DNA of 64,000 nucleotides, from NCBI GenBank assembly GCA_013204985.1, contig JABMLG010000001.1:1-64000 (forward strand), read 5' to 3'. Each line of letters starts with the position of its first letter. Positions within the stretch are counted from its first letter, which is position 1. Positions 24,686 to 33,720 of this stretch are shown one piece after another. The notes under the pieces are model-generated. The model made no database searches and was not told where the DNA came from. It worked only from the letters and a program-made list of their open reading frames with translations. The position numbers were made by a program, and so were the translations under genes. This stretch comes from Microbacteriaceae bacterium VKM Ac-2855 (lineage in GTDB: Bacteria; Actinomycetota; Actinomycetes; Actinomycetales; Microbacteriaceae).

Positions 24686-24903
24686 TACTCTTCCAGGAGC
24701 ACCTCGCTGAGCGGGGTGACTACGCGTGCCCGCAAGGCGCTCATCCCCATCGGTCCTCCTCCCGTTCCCCGCGAACGCGCGTCGAGGCGGGAATGTCGCG
24801 CCGGGCACCAGGAGTGTCGGCCGACCGGTCGACGCGGACAACCGAGTGGGAGACCACGTCGTCGTGCTGAGCGCGAGCGTGCCTCCCGAAGAAGGAGATG
24901 GCA
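24686..24903 (+). promoter_or_regulatory. rpsB promoter and long 5' leader
   Basis: TGCTACTCT (TACTCT at 24686-24691) is an extended -10. No good -35 is seen at the right spacing. The resulting leader of about 205 nt has several GC-rich self-complementary stretches, such as GGTCGAC-like pairs near 24815-24840. It ends in AAGGAG 6 nt before the ATG at 24904. It is a candidate S2 autoregulatory leader. Confidence 0.4.
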
Positions 24904-25839
24904 ATGGCCGTCGTAACCATGCGTCAGCTGCTCGACAGCGGCGTCCACTTCGGGCACCAGACCCGCCGTTGGAACCCGAAGATGAAGCGCTTCATCCTCA
25001 CGGAGCGTTCGGGTAGCTACATCATCGACCTGCAGCAGTCGCTCGCGTACATCGACAAGACGTACGACTTCGTCAAGGAGACGGTCGCCCACGGCGGCAC
25101 CATCCTCTTCGTCGGCACGAAGAAGCAGGCGCAGAACGCGATCGCCGAGCAGGCGACCCGTGTCGGCCAGCCCTACGTGAACCAGCGTTGGCTCGGTGGC
25201 CTGCTCACCAACTTCTCGACCGTCTCCAAGCGCCTGGCGCGCATGAAGGAGCTCGAGGAGCTGGACTTCGACGACACGGCGAAGAGCGGCTTCACCAAGA
25301 AGGAGCTGCTGATCAAGAAGCGCGAGCTCGACAAGCTGCACAAGTCCCTCGGTGGTATCCGCAACCTCACCAAGACGCCGTCGGCGCTGTGGGTCGTGGA
25401 CACCAAGAAGGAGCACCTCGCGATCGACGAGGCCAAGAAGCTCGGCATCCCGGTCATCGGCATCCTCGACACGAACTGCGACCCTGACGAGGTCCAGTAC
25501 CCGATCCCGGGTAACGACGACGCCATCCGCTCGGTGAGCCTGCTCACCCGCATCGTCGCCGATGCCGCGGCCGAGGGCCTCATCCAGCGTCACCAGAAGC
25601 CCGAGGCCGAGGGCAACGTCTCCGCCGTCGAGCCGCTCGCCGAGTGGGAGCAGGAGCTGCTCACCTCGAGCGACGCGCCCGCCGCCGCCGACGCGACCGC
25701 TGCTGAGGAGACCACGGAGGAGGCGCCCGCCGCCGACGTCGAGGAGCCGAACGAGCAGGCCGAGGCATCGACCGAGAAGGTCGCCGACGCGGAGGCCGAG
25801 ACGGTCGCCGAGGTCGTCGCCGAGGCCGAAGCCAAGTAG
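24904..25839 (+). CDS. rpsB: 30S ribosomal protein uS2
   Basis: uS2 binds the 30S head-body junction. The 311-residue product starts [31 protein letters not shown] and contains [58 protein letters not shown] and [12 protein letters not shown], all diagnostic. The last 75 residues are an Ala/Glu-rich acidic tail, longer than in E. coli. ATG 24904 was chosen over the in-frame ATG at 24898, because AAGGAG lies at 6 nt from the former and directly abuts the latter. It heads the rpsB-tsf-pyrH-frr series. Confidence 0.98.
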   Translation: MAVVTMRQLLDSGVHFGHQTRRWNPKMKRFILTERSGSYIIDLQQSLAYIDKTYDFVKETVAHGGTILFVGTKKQAQNAIAEQATRVGQPYVNQRWLGGLLTNFSTVSKRLARMKELEELDFDDTAKSGFTKKELLIKKRELDKLHKSLGGIRNLTKTPSALWVVDTKKEHLAIDEAKKLGIPVIGILDTNCDPDEVQYPIPGNDDAIRSVSLLTRIVADAAAEGLIQRHQKPEAEGNVSAVEPLAEWEQELLTSSDAPAAADATAAEETTEEAPAADVEEPNEQAEASTEKVADAEAETVAEVVAEAEAK

Positions 25840-25866
25840 TCACCTTCGAGGGATACCCTCCCTCTT

Positions 25867-25900
25867 CGAGTGCGGTCGGCGCATCCGCCGACCGCACTCG
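25867..25900 (+). terminator. hairpin after rpsB
   Basis: CGAGTGCGGTCGGC (25867-25880) pairs perfectly with GCCGACCGCACTCG (25887-25900) around GCATCC. There is no clear T-tract, so it may be an attenuator or processing site between rpsB and tsf rather than a full stop. Confidence 0.55.
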
Positions 25901-25901
25901 T

Positions 25902-25936
25902 CGATGTTCACCAGAACAGACGATGTTCACCAGAAC
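25902..25936 (+). repeat. 16-bp direct repeat before tsf
   Basis: CGATGTTCACCAGAAC occurs at 25902-25917 and again at 25921-25936, exact copies with the 3-nt spacer AGA. It lies directly after the rpsB hairpin and 65 bp before the tsf ATG. It may be a pair of regulator half-sites or a small duplication. Confidence 0.7.
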
Positions 25937-26001
25937 GAAAATGCAGAATCGTGCTGCCCACCCGGCGGCCGGTTCCACAGAACCAGAGGAGTTCGAACAA
26001 C

Positions 26002-26829
26002 ATGGCTAACTTCAGCCTCGCCGACCTCAAGGCGCTGCGCGAGCAGCTCGGCACCGGCATGGTCGACACCAAGAACGCACTCGAGGAGGCCGGCGGAGAC
26101 GTCGAGAAGGCCACCGAGATCCTGCGCCTCAAGGGCGCGAAGGGCAACGCGAAGCGTGCCGACCGCTCCACCAGCGAGGGCCTCGTCGCCGCGGCCGAGA
26201 ACGGTGGCACCGCCACCATCATCGAGCTCGCCTGCGAGACCGACTTCGTCGCCAAGGGCACAAAGTTCATCGCGCTGGCCGACGTCGTGCTCGCCGCGAC
26301 CGTCGCCGCCGGTGCGAGCACCGTCGACGAGGCGCTGGCCGCTCCCGCCGCCGACAAGACCGTCGCCGACGTCATCTCCGACGAGGCCGCGATCCTCGGC
26401 GAGAAGATCGAGCTGCGTCGTGTCGCCGTCGTCACCGGCGAGCACTTCGCGATCTACCTGCACAAGACGAACAAGGACCTGCCGCCGCAGGTCGGTGTCG
26501 TCGTCGGTTACTCCGGCAGCGACGCCGAGACCGCGCGCTCCATCGCGCAGCACATCTCCTTCGCCAACCCGACGTACCTCTCCCGTGAGGACGTGCCGGC
26601 CGCCGAGGTCGACAACGAGCGTCGTATCGTCGAGGAGATCTCCCGCGGCGAGGGCAAGCCCGAGGCCGCCCTGCCGAAGATCATCGAGGGTCGCGTCAAC
26701 GCGTACTTCAAGCAGGTCGCTCTGCTCGACCAGGACTACGCCAAGGACAACAAGCTGTCCGTGACGAAGGTTCTCGCGGACGCCGGTCTGACCGTATCGG
26801 GCTTCGCCCGCTTCAAGGTCGGCGCCTAA
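26002..26829 (+). CDS. tsf: elongation factor Ts
   Basis: EF-Ts recycles EF-Tu by nucleotide exchange. The 275-residue product has the N-terminal UBA-like domain with [40 protein letters not shown], the TDFVAKG contact motif near 75, and a C-terminal [21 protein letters not shown]. Length matches the family. The ribosome binding site GAGGAG lies about 10 nt upstream of ATG 26002. A strong terminator follows. Confidence 0.97.
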   Translation: MANFSLADLKALREQLGTGMVDTKNALEEAGGDVEKATEILRLKGAKGNAKRADRSTSEGLVAAAENGGTATIIELACETDFVAKGTKFIALADVVLAATVAAGASTVDEALAAPAADKTVADVISDEAAILGEKIELRRVAVVTGEHFAIYLHKTNKDLPPQVGVVVGYSGSDAETARSIAQHISFANPTYLSREDVPAAEVDNERRIVEEISRGEGKPEAALPKIIEGRVNAYFKQVALLDQDYAKDNKLSVTKVLADAGLTVSGFARFKVGA

Positions 26830-26840
26830 CCGCACCATCA

Positions 26841-26878
26841 GGGAGCCCGGATCGCCGCTGCGATCCGGGCTCCCTTTT
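26841..26878 (+). terminator. Rho-independent terminator after tsf
   Basis: GGGAGCCCGGATCG (26841-26854) pairs perfectly with CGATCCGGGCTCCC (26861-26874) around CCGCTG and is followed by TTTT. It separates tsf from pyrH. Confidence 0.85.
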
Positions 26879-26961
26879 GCGCGCCCTCGGTGGCCGCACG
26901 GGTGGTCGCGGCACAGTCGCGGCCTGGGATAGCTTTGAACGGGCCAACGGGAGGAACGTCG

Positions 26962-27687
26962 ATGACGGACACGCAAGAGATCGTGAAGCGCCGCAGGGTG
27001 CTGCTGAAACTGTCGGGCGAGGCGTTCGGCGCCGGCACGCTCGGCGTGAACCCCGACGTCGTCAGCGCGCTGGCACGCGAGATCGCGGAGGCCGCGGCCG
27101 ACGTCGAGATCGCGGTCGTGGTCGGTGGCGGCAACTTCTTCCGCGGCGCCGAGCTCTCGCAGCGCGGCATGGACCGTGGACGCGCCGACTACATGGGCAT
27201 GTTGGGCACCGTGATGAACGCGCTCGCTCTGCAGGATTTCCTCGAGCAGGCGGGTGCGGAGACGCGCGTGCAGTCCGCGATCTCGATGACCCAGGTCGCC
27301 GAGCCGTACATTCCGCGTCGCGCGATCCGCCACATGGAGAAGGGTCGGGTCGTGATCTTCGGCGCCGGCGCGGGACTCCCGTTCTTCTCCACCGACACCG
27401 TGGCGGCGCAGCGGGCGCTCGAGACGCACTGCGACGTCGTGCTCGTCGCAAAGAACGGGGTCGACGGCGTCTACGACTCCGATCCGCGAACGAACCCGGA
27501 TGCGCAGAAGCTCGATCGCGTCACCTACCAGGACGCCCTGCAGAAGGGTCTCAAGGTGGTCGACTCGACCGCCTTCAGCCTCTGCATGGACAACCGCATG
27601 CCGATGCAGGTCTTCGGCATGGAGCCCGCGGGAAATGTCGCCGCTGCCATCCGTGGCGCGGATCTCGGCACGCTCGTCTCCAACTAA
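26962..27687 (+). CDS. pyrH: UMP kinase
   Basis: PyrH phosphorylates UMP to UDP in pyrimidine synthesis. The 241-residue amino-acid-kinase-fold enzyme shows [68 protein letters not shown] and the C-terminal [15 protein letters not shown]. The ATG at 26962 follows GGGAGGAA. TAGCTT in GGGATAGCTTTGA about 30 nt upstream is a plausible -10, so pyrH-frr probably has its own promoter after the tsf terminator. Confidence 0.97.
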   Translation: MTDTQEIVKRRRVLLKLSGEAFGAGTLGVNPDVVSALAREIAEAAADVEIAVVVGGGNFFRGAELSQRGMDRGRADYMGMLGTVMNALALQDFLEQAGAETRVQSAISMTQVAEPYIPRRAIRHMEKGRVVIFGAGAGLPFFSTDTVAAQRALETHCDVVLVAKNGVDGVYDSDPRTNPDAQKLDRVTYQDALQKGLKVVDSTAFSLCMDNRMPMQVFGMEPAGNVAAAIRGADLGTLVSN

Positions 27688-27716
27688 ACTCGAATCACCG
27701 AATAAAGGAGTTACCC

Positions 27717-28271
27717 GTGATCGCGGATGTTCTCGCCGATGCGACCTCGAAGATGGACAAGGCCGTGACGGTAGCGAAGGAAGACTTCGCCACTGTCCGC
27801 ACCGGTCGTGCCAACCCGGCGTTGTTCCAGAAGGTTCTGGTCAGCTACTACGGCACGCCGACGCCGCTCGCTCAGCTCGCCTCGCTGCAGAACCAGGAGG
27901 CCCGCACGCTCCTGGTGACCCCCTACGACAAGAGCGCTTTGCGCGATATCGAGCAGGCGATCCGCGACATGCCGAACCTTGGCGCGAACCCGACGAACGA
28001 CGGCAACATCATCCGCGTGTCCTTGCCGGAGCTGACCCAGGATCGACGCAAGGAGTTCGTGAAGCTGGTTCGCACCAAGGCGGAGGACGCCAAGATCGCG
28101 GTGCGCAACATCCGCCGCAAGGCGAAGGACGACCTCGATGCGCTGAAGGGTGAAGTCGGCGACGACGAAGTCTCGCGTGGCGAGAAGGAGCTCGAATCGG
28201 TCACCAAGCACCACGTCGACGCGATCGACGACTCCCTGAAGCGCAAGGAAGCCGAGCTCCTCGAGGTCTGA
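27717..28271 (+). CDS. frr: ribosome recycling factor
   Basis: RRF works with EF-G to split post-termination ribosomes. The 184-residue product shows the family features [29 protein letters not shown] near 30-60, [29 protein letters not shown] near 115-140 and a C-terminal coiled arm. GTG start preceded by AAAGGAG at 6 nt. It follows pyrH by 29 bp, in the usual order. Confidence 0.98.
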   Translation: MIADVLADATSKMDKAVTVAKEDFATVRTGRANPALFQKVLVSYYGTPTPLAQLASLQNQEARTLLVTPYDKSALRDIEQAIRDMPNLGANPTNDGNIIRVSLPELTQDRRKEFVKLVRTKAEDAKIAVRNIRRKAKDDLDALKGEVGDDEVSRGEKELESVTKHHVDAIDDSLKRKEAELLEV

Positions 28272-28287
28272 TCCTCGGGGCGGTGAA

Positions 28288-29322
28288 ATGAGCGAGCAGT
28301 CGGGTTCCGGACCGGGCCCGGTCGGCGAGTCCGAAACGGGCGTCCGGGCCACCGATCCGCACGGGGCGACGCGAGGTGCGAGAGCGATCTCGCGCGACGA
28401 GCTGAAGGCCAAGGCGCACCAGCGCCGTGCCGACGTCGAGCGCCAGCTCGAGGCGACTCGCGCCCAACTGGAGGCCACCAACGATCGGATCACCGCGCGG
28501 ACGGGTCGCAATCTGGTCTCGGCGATCGGAATCGGCCTGGTCGGCGGCGGGTTGATGCTCGTCAGCCTGATCGTCATCAAAGAGCTCTTCATGGTGCTCG
28601 CGGGTGTGCTCGTGGTCTTCGCCGCCCTCGAACTCGCCGGTGCTCTGCGGCACGCGGGGCGGGACATCCCGCGCATCCCGACGGTGATCGTCGCGCTGGC
28701 CACCGTGCCGGCTGCGTACTACCTCGGCATCAGCGGCGCCTGGTTCTCGGTTCTGGCCGGTTCGGTCTTCATCGCCCTCTGGCGCCTCGCGGAGCAGTTG
28801 GTCGGCCGTACCCGTTCGACGGCACGTGAGCTCATGCTCGATATGGGCCTCGGCGCTTTCGTGCAGCTCTACGTGACCTTCCTGGGCGCTTTCGCGATCC
28901 GTCTCGTCGCCGAGCCGCAGGGAGAGTTTTGGACGCTGACGTTCCTCATCCTGGTGATCGTCGTCGACACCGGCGCGTACGCCAGCGGTCTCACGTGGGG
29001 CAAGCACCCGATGGCTCCGCGGGTCAGCCCGAAGAAGACGTGGGAGGGCTTCGCGGGCGCCGCTGTCGCCGGTGTTGTCGCGGGCGTCCTGCTCGCGGTG
29101 CTCCTTCTGCAAGAACCGTGGTGGGTCGGTGCGGTGTTCGGCATCGTCGTCCTCGGCACGGCGACGCTCGGTGACCTCGCGGAGTCGCTGATCAAGCGCG
29201 ACATCGGGATCAAGGACATGAGTTCCTGGCTGCCCGGCCATGGTGGATTCCTGGATCGGCTCGATTCGATCCTGCCGTCGGCGGCTGCAGCGTACGTCCT
29301 GTACTTCCTCTTCGTGCACTGA
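28288..29322 (+). CDS. cdsA: phosphatidate cytidylyltransferase
   Basis: CdsA makes CDP-diacylglycerol, the precursor of phospholipids. The 344-residue integral membrane enzyme has about eight hydrophobic helices. The C-terminal signature is SLIKRDIGIKDMSSWLPGHGGFLDRLDS, matching the CDP-diglyceride synthetase pattern. The first 70 residues are a hydrophilic extension with a short coiled coil (DELKAKAHQRRADVERQLEATRAQL) absent from E. coli CdsA but seen in actinobacterial forms. It lies 16 bp after frr and is probably in the same transcript. Confidence 0.95.
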   Translation: MSEQSGSGPGPVGESETGVRATDPHGATRGARAISRDELKAKAHQRRADVERQLEATRAQLEATNDRITARTGRNLVSAIGIGLVGGGLMLVSLIVIKELFMVLAGVLVVFAALELAGALRHAGRDIPRIPTVIVALATVPAAYYLGISGAWFSVLAGSVFIALWRLAEQLVGRTRSTARELMLDMGLGAFVQLYVTFLGAFAIRLVAEPQGEFWTLTFLILVIVVDTGAYASGLTWGKHPMAPRVSPKKTWEGFAGAAVAGVVAGVLLAVLLLQEPWWVGAVFGIVVLGTATLGDLAESLIKRDIGIKDMSSWLPGHGGFLDRLDSILPSAAAAYVLYFLFVH

Positions 29323-29386
29323 CGCGTTGTCACCACATCGGCCACGGCATGGCGCGGCCTCAGCAGAGGCCGAAGAGGCGGATGGC

Positions 29387-29953
29387 ATGATGTCGGATGT
29401 GACCGCCGCACCCTTTCCGCTCGCCCGCCGTTCCCGACCCGGATACGATCCGGCTGAGGTCGACGAGTTCCTGGCCCAGGCCCGAGCCGCATACGCCGAC
29501 ACCTCGGGTGCGGCGCCGAGTCTGACCGCCGACGACCTTCGCCACATGGCGTTCTCCTTGCGCAAGGGCGGATACTCCGCACCTCACGTCGACGCCGCCT
29601 TGGAGCGGCTGGAGGACGCCTTCGCGCTTCGCGAGCGAGAGGCGGCGGTGAAGGCGCAGGGGGAGCAGCCCTGGCTGGAGGAGGCACGCGCGACCGCTCA
29701 GGTGATCGTGAACCGTCTCGCCCGGCCTGCCCGAGAGCGCTTCGATCGGTGCGGCGCGGTGACCACCGGCTACAACATCCGCCAGGTCGACGCCTTCGCC
29801 GATCGTGTTTCGGGCTATTTCCGCGACGGTTCGGTGCTCTCGGTCGATGACGTCCGTACGGTCTCGTTCGCGCCGCAGCGGGGCGGCTACGAGGAGGGTC
29901 AGGTGGATCTGGTTCTCGATGCTGTCGTGGACGTGATGCTGGCCGTTCGCTGA
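29387..29953 (+). CDS. DivIVA-domain protein, actinobacterial type
   Basis: A 188-residue soluble protein carrying three short DivIVA-like modules: SRPGYDPAEVDEFLAQAR at 16-33, MAFSLRKGGYSAPHVDAALERLEDAF near 53-78 and TTGYNIRQVDAFADRVSGYF with [21 protein letters not shown] in the last 70 residues. This is the F-x-x-x-R-x-G-Y-x-x-x-x-V-D pattern of actinobacterial DivIVA-domain proteins. It lacks the long coiled coil of true Wag31/DivIVA. Start ATG 29387, with another ATG at 29390. Conserved near cdsA in Microbacteriaceae as far as I recall; a role in polar or septal recruitment is inference. Confidence 0.85.
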   Translation: MMSDVTAAPFPLARRSRPGYDPAEVDEFLAQARAAYADTSGAAPSLTADDLRHMAFSLRKGGYSAPHVDAALERLEDAFALREREAAVKAQGEQPWLEEARATAQVIVNRLARPARERFDRCGAVTTGYNIRQVDAFADRVSGYFRDGSVLSVDDVRTVSFAPQRGGYEEGQVDLVLDAVVDVMLAVR

Positions 29954-30008
29954 CCCGCTACGGCCGCCCTGGCCATTCGGCGAATCGTCCGTTATCATTT
30001 TGAGATCA

Positions 30009-30725
30009 ATGGGTAAGCATGATCTCTCCGCCGTCGCCCAGCCACGAGTGCCTGCTACGGCACCGGTTCCGCGTCAGGCTCCTAGCAAACGTTCCCGCTC
30101 CCGGGCCCGTACGCACTTGGCGATCCTCGCATTCGTTGCGGTGGTGGGCATCTCGATGGTGACCGTCATCGCGCCGTCGACCGTCGCCGTCGCGGATCCG
30201 TTCTATCGCGAGCCTGTGCGCTTCAACGGCGATCCCGCGCAGCGACTGCAGGTACTCGGCGATTTCGAGAACACGGTGCAGCGCGACTCCTTCTCGGCCG
30301 CGCCTTCGCCGACGCCGACGCCGACCCCCACTCCGACGCCGACCGAGACGGAGTCAAGCTCGAGTTCCAGTTCCAGTTCGAGTTCGAGTTCGTCCAGCGC
30401 ACCTTCCGCCGGTATCCCGTCTGCCGGTACCGCTCAGGCCATCGCCTACGAGATGGTCGTGGCGCGCGGATGGGCGGACAGCGAGTTCGACTGTCTCGTC
30501 TCCCTCTGGAACCGTGAATCCGGCTGGCGTGTCAACGCGGAGAACACCTCCAGCGGTGCGTACGGCATCCCGCAGGCCCTCCCCGGCAACAAGATGGCGA
30601 GCGCGGGAGCCGACTGGCAGACCAGCGCATCGACTCAGATCACGTGGGGCTTGGGCTACATAACCGGTCGCTACGGTTCGCCGTGCGGTGCGTGGGCCCA
30701 CTCCGAATCGGTCGGCTGGTACTGA
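30009..30725 (+). CDS. secreted transglycosylase-like (SLT/Apf-type) protein
   Basis: A 238-residue exported cell-wall protein. A basic N-terminus is followed by a hydrophobic segment at about residues 38-62 ending VAVADP. A Pro-Thr repeat linker of about 12 residues and a run of 14 serines follow. The C-terminal 90 residues are a lysozyme-like fold with the catalytic-type Glu in LWNRESGW, SSGAYGIPQALPG and the closing AWAHSESVGWY. This is typical of actinobacterial transglycosylase-like and aggregation-promoting-factor domains. ATG 30009 was chosen; TATCAT at 29993-29998 is a close -10, so the leader is very short. A TTG at 30000 is an alternative. Confidence 0.88.
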   Translation: MGKHDLSAVAQPRVPATAPVPRQAPSKRSRSRARTHLAILAFVAVVGISMVTVIAPSTVAVADPFYREPVRFNGDPAQRLQVLGDFENTVQRDSFSAAPSPTPTPTPTPTPTETESSSSSSSSSSSSSSSAPSAGIPSAGTAQAIAYEMVVARGWADSEFDCLVSLWNRESGWRVNAENTSSGAYGIPQALPGNKMASAGADWQTSASTQITWGLGYITGRYGSPCGAWAHSESVGWY

Positions 30726-30734
30726 CCCGCGCAG

Positions 30735-30762
30735 GTGATCCCGGCGATCTGACCGGGATCAC
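30735..30762 (+). terminator. hairpin after the transglycosylase-like gene
   Basis: GTGATCCCGG (30735-30744) pairs perfectly with CCGGGATCAC (30753-30762). There is no T-tract, so termination strength is uncertain. Confidence 0.5.
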
Positions 30763-30795
30763 AGCTCGTCGCGAGGCGACACGGAACCACGTCAG

Positions 30796-30801
30796 TACCC
30801 T
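30796..30801 (+). promoter_or_regulatory. -10 of leaderless antiporter gene
   Basis: TACCCT lies exactly 6 nt before the GTG at 30808 with no ribosome binding site. Confidence 0.55.
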
Positions 30802-30807
30802 GGTCCC

Positions 30808-32555
30808 GTGGACTACGCGCTGCTCGGGGTCGTCGGGATCATCACCGTCGTCACCGTCGCGCGCTTCTCGGCTCGGCTCGGTATCGCCGCTCCGCTTCTC
30901 CTCGTCATCGCGGGTCTCGGCTTCTCCTACCTGCCCGGTGTGCCGCACATCGAGGTGGAACCCGAGCTGATCCTGGCCGGTGTTCTGCCGCCGTTGTTGT
31001 ACTCGGCCGCGATCCAGGTACCGCTCGTCGACTTCCGTCGCAACCTCCGTTCCATCTTCGGCCTGTCAGTGCTGCTCGTGGTGGTCACGGCGTTCGTGGT
31101 CGGCCTGTTCATCTACGCCGTCTTCCCTGCTCTGAGCTTCGGCGCGGCATTGGCGCTGGGCGCAGTCGTGAGTCCCACCGACGCGGTGGCCGCGACGGCG
31201 ATCGGGAAACGGCTCGGATTGCCGCCGCGCCTGGTGACCGTTCTCGAGGGGGAGAGCCTCGTCAACGACGCGTCCGCTCTGGTGCTTCTGAAAGCCGCGA
31301 CGAGTACCGCGGCGGTGCTCGGTGTCTCGGCGGCGGATGTCATCGACGCGGGCGCCGTCGGCGTGATGTTCGTCTACTCGGTGTTGATGGCACTCGGTCT
31401 CGGTCTCGCCATCGGGTTCATCACCGTCTTCGTGCGCTCGAAGCTGCGCGACCCGGTGCTCGACACCGCTGTGTCGTTCGCGGTGCCGTTTCTGGCGTAC
31501 ATTCCGGCGGAGGCGCTCGGCGCATCCGGAGTGCTCGCGGTCGTGGTGGTCGGCATCTACAGCGGACACAACAGTGCGCGCTTCCTCAGCTCGCCCTCCC
31601 GGATCAGCGAGCGGATCAACTGGCGCACGGCGCAGTTCCTTCTCGAGAACGGCGTCTTCCTCCTGATGGGAGCCGAGATCAAGGGTGTCATCGCCAGGTG
31701 CACCAGGATGAGCTCGGCGCGGGCACCGCCGTACTCCTCGGCGTCGCGACGGTCGGGATCCTCGTCGTCGTCCGTTTTCTCTTCGTCTGGCCGTTGCTCG
31801 GATGGCTGCGCCGTTCGGGCCGCAATGCGAAACGGGTGAACCGGCGGATGGCGGCCGGACTCATGCGACTGCGTAATCGAGCCAGTGGCGACGAGCGCTA
31901 TCTTCGGCGTCAGCGCCGTGCCGAACGGGTGTACCAGCGCCGCGAATCCGACCTGGCGGCGACCGCGAACGAAGAGTTCGGCTGGCGCGGTGGGTTGGTG
32001 CTGTCGTGGTCGGGGATGCGCGGCGTCGTCACGATCGCAGCAGCGCAATCGCTGCCGGCCACCACCCCGTATCGTCCGCAACTCGTGCTTATCGCCTTCA
32101 CGGTGGCGGTCGTCACGCTCTTGGTGCAGGGCGGCACTCTGCCGTGGCTGATCCGCCTCTGTGGCATTCCAGGCAACGACACCGCCGCCGACCGGCGTGA
32201 GCTGGCGATGCTGCTCGACGAGGTCGCCTCCACGGGCATTCGAGCGCTGCCTGAGGCGTTGGCCGGGCTGCCAGAAGGAGAGATGCCGCCGCCCGACGTT
32301 CTCGAGCGTGTGCGCCGCGACACGTTGGTCCGGTCGGCAGCCGCGTGGGAGCAGGTCGAGCGGGCGGATGCGGACGATCTCGGCCCGCATGAGCAGTACC
32401 TCCGGCTGCGAAAGGCTGTGCTCGTGTCTGAGCGCGAGGCCCTTCTCGAGGTCCGCCGACTCGGGATGTACTCCTCGCGAGTGCTGCAGAGGGCTCAGGC
32501 GATGCTCGACGCGGAGGAGTCCCGCCTGGATCAGGACGACACGTCCCACTCCTAA
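30808..32555 (+). pseudogene. Na+/H+ antiporter (NhaP/CPA1 type), frameshifted
   Basis: The N-terminal part (GTG 30808) encodes about ten helices of a CPA1 antiporter, with ALGAVVSPTDAVAATAIGKRLGLPPRLVTVLEGESLVNDASALVL as the ion-binding core. The frame reads well through LLMGAEIKGVI near 31690, then turns into Ser/Arg-rich nonsense until a stop at 31839. The rest of the protein continues in another frame from VHQDELGAGTAVLLG (GTG 31698) to 32555, with FGWRGGLVLSWSGMRGVVTIAAAQSLP and a cytoplasmic tail of about 130 residues. Adding one C near 31694 (GCC-CAG-GTG in place of GCCAGGTG) restores one frame of about 582 residues. It is either a recent inactivating deletion or a sequencing error. 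The two halves could be made separately, but half an antiporter is unlikely to work. Confidence 0.85.
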
Positions 32556-32558
32556 ACT
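32553..32558 (+). promoter_or_regulatory. -10 of leaderless zinc-ribbon-like gene
   Basis: TAAACT overlaps the end of the antiporter gene and lies exactly 6 nt before the ATG at 32565. GGAG sits in the gap but too close to serve well as a ribosome binding site. Confidence 0.55.
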
Positions 32559-32564
32559 GGAGCA

Positions 32565-32876
32565 ATGCCACGCAGCAACCGACCCCGAGGCCGCCCGAGC
32601 GGCGCCGGAGACGACGGCGAGGAGCGCGATCTGTCGCAGATGCTGAACGGTTTCCGACGAACGGAGACGCGATCGGGGCGGGAGTGGAATGTGCAGCCCG
32701 TGTCGGCGAAGAAAGCTGTGAAGAACTACCTCTGCCCCGGCTGCGGACTCACGATCGATGTCGGCCTGGCGCACCTGGTCACCTGGCGCGCGGATGGGGC
32801 GCTCGGCGACTCCGCATCTCTCGCTGGGCGGCGGCACTGGCACACCCATTGTTGGAAGATCGGCGGACGTCCATGA
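32565..32876 (+). CDS. small zinc-ribbon-like conserved protein
   Basis: A 103-residue protein, conserved in actinobacteria as far as I recall and sometimes loosely labelled ATP/GTP-binding. The basic N-terminus (MPRSNRPRGRPSG) is followed by NGFRRTETRSGREWNVQPV. The likely metal site is CPGC (residues about 57-60) combined with HWHTHCWKI near the C-terminus, giving two Cys plus His/Cys ligands. No membrane segment or signal peptide. It overlaps the hydrolase gene (ATGA), so the two are probably co-translated. Function unknown. Confidence 0.75.
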   Translation: MPRSNRPRGRPSGAGDDGEERDLSQMLNGFRRTETRSGREWNVQPVSAKKAVKNYLCPGCGLTIDVGLAHLVTWRADGALGDSASLAGRRHWHTHCWKIGGRP

Positions 32877-33595
32877 CAACTCTCGAGATCCGGGGCGCGG
32901 TCGAGCTGCCCGCTCACCGCGAGGACATCGAGCTGCACACCAGCGATGGGCTGACGCTCGTCGGCGAGCTGGCGCTGCCGGAATCCGGCGAGCCGATCGC
33001 AACGCTGGTGACGCTGCACCCGCTGCCGACGCACGGCGGCTTCATGGACTCGCACATCTTCCGAAAGGCCGCGGCTCGCCTGCCTGCGTTGGCCGACCTC
33101 GCCGTTCTGCGTTTCAATACGCGCGGCACGTCCTCCCCGCGAGGCACGAGTGACGGAGCCTTCAGTGACGGCATCGCCGAACAGGCGGATGTGGCCGCGG
33201 CGATGGAGTTCGTCGCCGAACGGGGGTTGCCGACGCCCTGGCTGCTCGGCTGGTCGTTCGGTACCGAGTTGGCGTTGAAGTACGGTCGCGCCTACCCCAT
33301 CGAGGGTGCGATCCTGCTCTCTCCGCCTTTGCATCGGGCGAAGGATGCGGATGTGGCGGCGTGGGCGGGTGATCCGCGCCGACTCGTCGCGCTGATTCCC
33401 GAGTTCGACGACTACCTCCGCCCCGATGAGGCGCGAACCCGCTTCTCGAGTGTGCCTGACATCGAGTTGATCCCCGTGGAGGGCGGCAAGCACCTCTGGG
33501 TCGGCGAAACTCAGACCCGCCGTGTGCTCGACGAGATCGTTCGCATCACCAATCCGTCGCGCTCGCCGCTCCCCACGACGTACGACCGTCCCTGA
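32873..33595 (+). CDS. alpha/beta hydrolase
   Basis: A 240-residue cytosolic alpha/beta hydrolase. The nucleophile elbow is GWSFGTE (Ser near residue 125). The oxyanion region lies in TLHPLPTHGGFMDSH, RFNTRGTSSPRGTSDGAF is the conserved R-G-x-G-x-S loop of the YsaA/dienelactone-like group, and the catalytic His is in GGKHLWVG. It may be an esterase or peptidase; the substrate is not predictable. The ATG overlaps the stop of the zinc-ribbon gene by 4 bp. Its stop is followed by the 176-bp repeat region. Confidence 0.88.
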   Translation: MTTLEIRGAVELPAHREDIELHTSDGLTLVGELALPESGEPIATLVTLHPLPTHGGFMDSHIFRKAAARLPALADLAVLRFNTRGTSSPRGTSDGAFSDGIAEQADVAAAMEFVAERGLPTPWLLGWSFGTELALKYGRAYPIEGAILLSPPLHRAKDADVAAWAGDPRRLVALIPEFDDYLRPDEARTRFSSVPDIELIPVEGGKHLWVGETQTRRVLDEIVRITNPSRSPLPTTYDRP

Positions 33596-33720
33596 CGCGC
33601 CCGCGCCAATAGTTCAGCGGCACGTTCATCCTTCCCCGAGGACGATTCGGCCCGTTCAGGCACAATGGCGCGCGTTCTTCCTCGGCGCGCTGGGTCTTCC
33701 TCCCCGAAGGACATCCGCAC

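Noticed and set aside
31680-31710. Programmed ribosomal frameshift in the antiporter gene
   Set aside because: There is no slippery heptamer or evident stimulatory structure, and such antiporters are not known to use one. A one-base deletion explains it more simply.
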